From positions 10,934,013-10,998,012 of the forward strand of contig WMCF01000023.1 of the NCBI GenBank assembly GCA_009792885.1: DNA of 64,000 bases, in the 5' to 3' direction. The stretch is from Eremophila alpestris peregrina (Eukaryota > Chordata > Aves > Passeriformes > Alaudidae). The notes under the pieces were generated by a model. It saw only the letters and a list, made by a program, of their open reading frames with translations, was not told the origin of the DNA and did no database searches. The position numbers were made by a program, and so were the translations under genes. This document shows positions 63,181 to 64,000 of the stretch, in pieces (the first letter of the stretch is position 1; each line of letters begins with the position of its first letter).

Positions 63181-64000
63181 ACAAATCTGTAGGTTTAAGA
63201 AAATATCCCAAAACTGTCCAAGTAGTATGAAAAATGCTGTCATCTGATCCACAGTCACCAGTTTTGTCCAACAAACATAGCATACAAAAATTGATATAAA
63301 CCACAGCAATCCTTTTTGGCGACACAAGTCAGGTATTTGCAATTCCAAATTCCCTGCTGACAACCAAGATGCTGCTGGCAGGGGGATGATGAATTGCCCT
63401 GGTTTTGAAAACTGGAGGTTGGGATGGAAGGTCACATATATATACACATACTGTATTTTACCACATGTCCAGGTAACTCTGGTAACTCAACATGGCCCAG
63501 CACAACATTGAAGTCTGTGAAACCTGGAGAGCCAGGGAATGTGTGTATGTGACACTAAGTTATTCTCTAAGCTCTGGTTCCCATTTGCTTTTACACCTTA
63601 GAGAGCCAGTGAAGCTGATGTGCTGCTGTGCTGTCTCTTCAGACTCGGAACGTGTCAGGTGCACTGCATGCAGACACAGGACCTAAAAATGCAGTTAAAA
63701 TATCATATAATCAAGTGGGAATTTTAGGAGGTTGTACACTGAATTTCCTGCAAGTGACATAACACCCTAAACTCCCCCATGGAAAACATGGCATTTCTCA
63801 TGCCATTCTGAGATAATTCCTACAACAAATGGAAGAAGGAAAGAACTGATACATGTTACACTTCTAAACTGATGCACAGACTGCTGCAAAAAACCCAAAA
63901 GGTCTGCAAGTATACCAGGGACTGAATTCAAAGCTGCCCTGCAGCTCTTAACTGTGGGCAGTTACCTGCAATGGCTGGAAGCTGCAGCACAGACCATTGC

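Noticed and set aside
63955..64000. Donor-like CATTGCAG|GTAACT on the minus strand at the right edge, possible coding exon
   Set aside because: The short upstream frame shows no similarity to SAAL1 or any protein recognised, and too little sequence is present.
1..64000. A novel prokaryote-like system (CRISPR array, defence island, operon) or an active retroelement
   Set aside because: The window is avian nuclear DNA. No direct-repeat arrays or gene clusters were found, and all mobile elements seen are fragments or a lone LTR without intact coding genes.

Overview
The window is vertebrate nuclear DNA, almost certainly from a bird and probably a songbird. The evidence is split genes with canonical GT-AG introns, CpG islands at both promoters, several CR1 (chicken repeat 1) LINE fragments, an LTR resembling passerine ERV LTRs, and protein sequences closest to avian orthologues as remembered. 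No bacterial, phage, CRISPR or operon-like structure was seen. The long open frames outside the exons below are chance frames or repeat-derived.

Two protein-coding genes are supported, both on the minus strand and in tandem. SERGEF (secretion-regulating guanine nucleotide exchange factor, an RCC1-repeat protein) starts in a CpG island at about 35.1 kb and runs leftward. Nine coding exons (35122 down to 5618) join in phase to give the first 323 codons. The last exon or exons, about 135 residues by comparison with human, must lie beyond the left edge. Its eighth intron, 5776-25111, is 19 kb long. TPH1 (tryptophan 5-hydroxylase 1) is complete: ten coding exons between 46173 and 37884 give 444 residues from the family's usual Met, with every key active-site residue at the human number. 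A probable 5' exon with a TATA-like box lies at about 49.65-49.74 kb in a second CpG island. SERGEF next to TPH1 in the same orientation is the conserved amniote arrangement (human 11p15.1).

Layout: 1-5617 SERGEF intron, with a CR1 reverse-transcriptase relic at 3.9-4.7 kb; 5618-35122 SERGEF exons and introns, with CR1 copies at 18.4 kb and 31.6-32.65 kb and an LTR near 22 kb; 35.1-37.9 kb the gap between genes, most of it probably TPH1 3' UTR; 37.9-49.7 kb TPH1; 50-64 kb upstream DNA without a recognised exon, holding a palindromic E-box, a G-rich tract and a perfect 29-bp-arm inverted repeat. A poly(A) signal near 63.18 kb may mark the 3' end of the next minus-strand gene (SAAL1 by synteny, not shown by coding sequence).

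The two genes have unrelated jobs. TPH1 makes 5-hydroxytryptophan, the first step to serotonin and melatonin. SERGEF is linked to exocyst-dependent secretion. The most interesting leads are: a TPH1 first exon that can splice in frame to extend the enzyme, or through a second acceptor give an upstream ORF whose stop overlaps the start codon; a CACGTG palindrome upstream of this clock-controlled gene; the 29-bp inverted repeat at 61.5 kb; and a CR1 ending about 55 bp from a SERGEF splice donor that is itself split by about 460 bp of foreign sequence.
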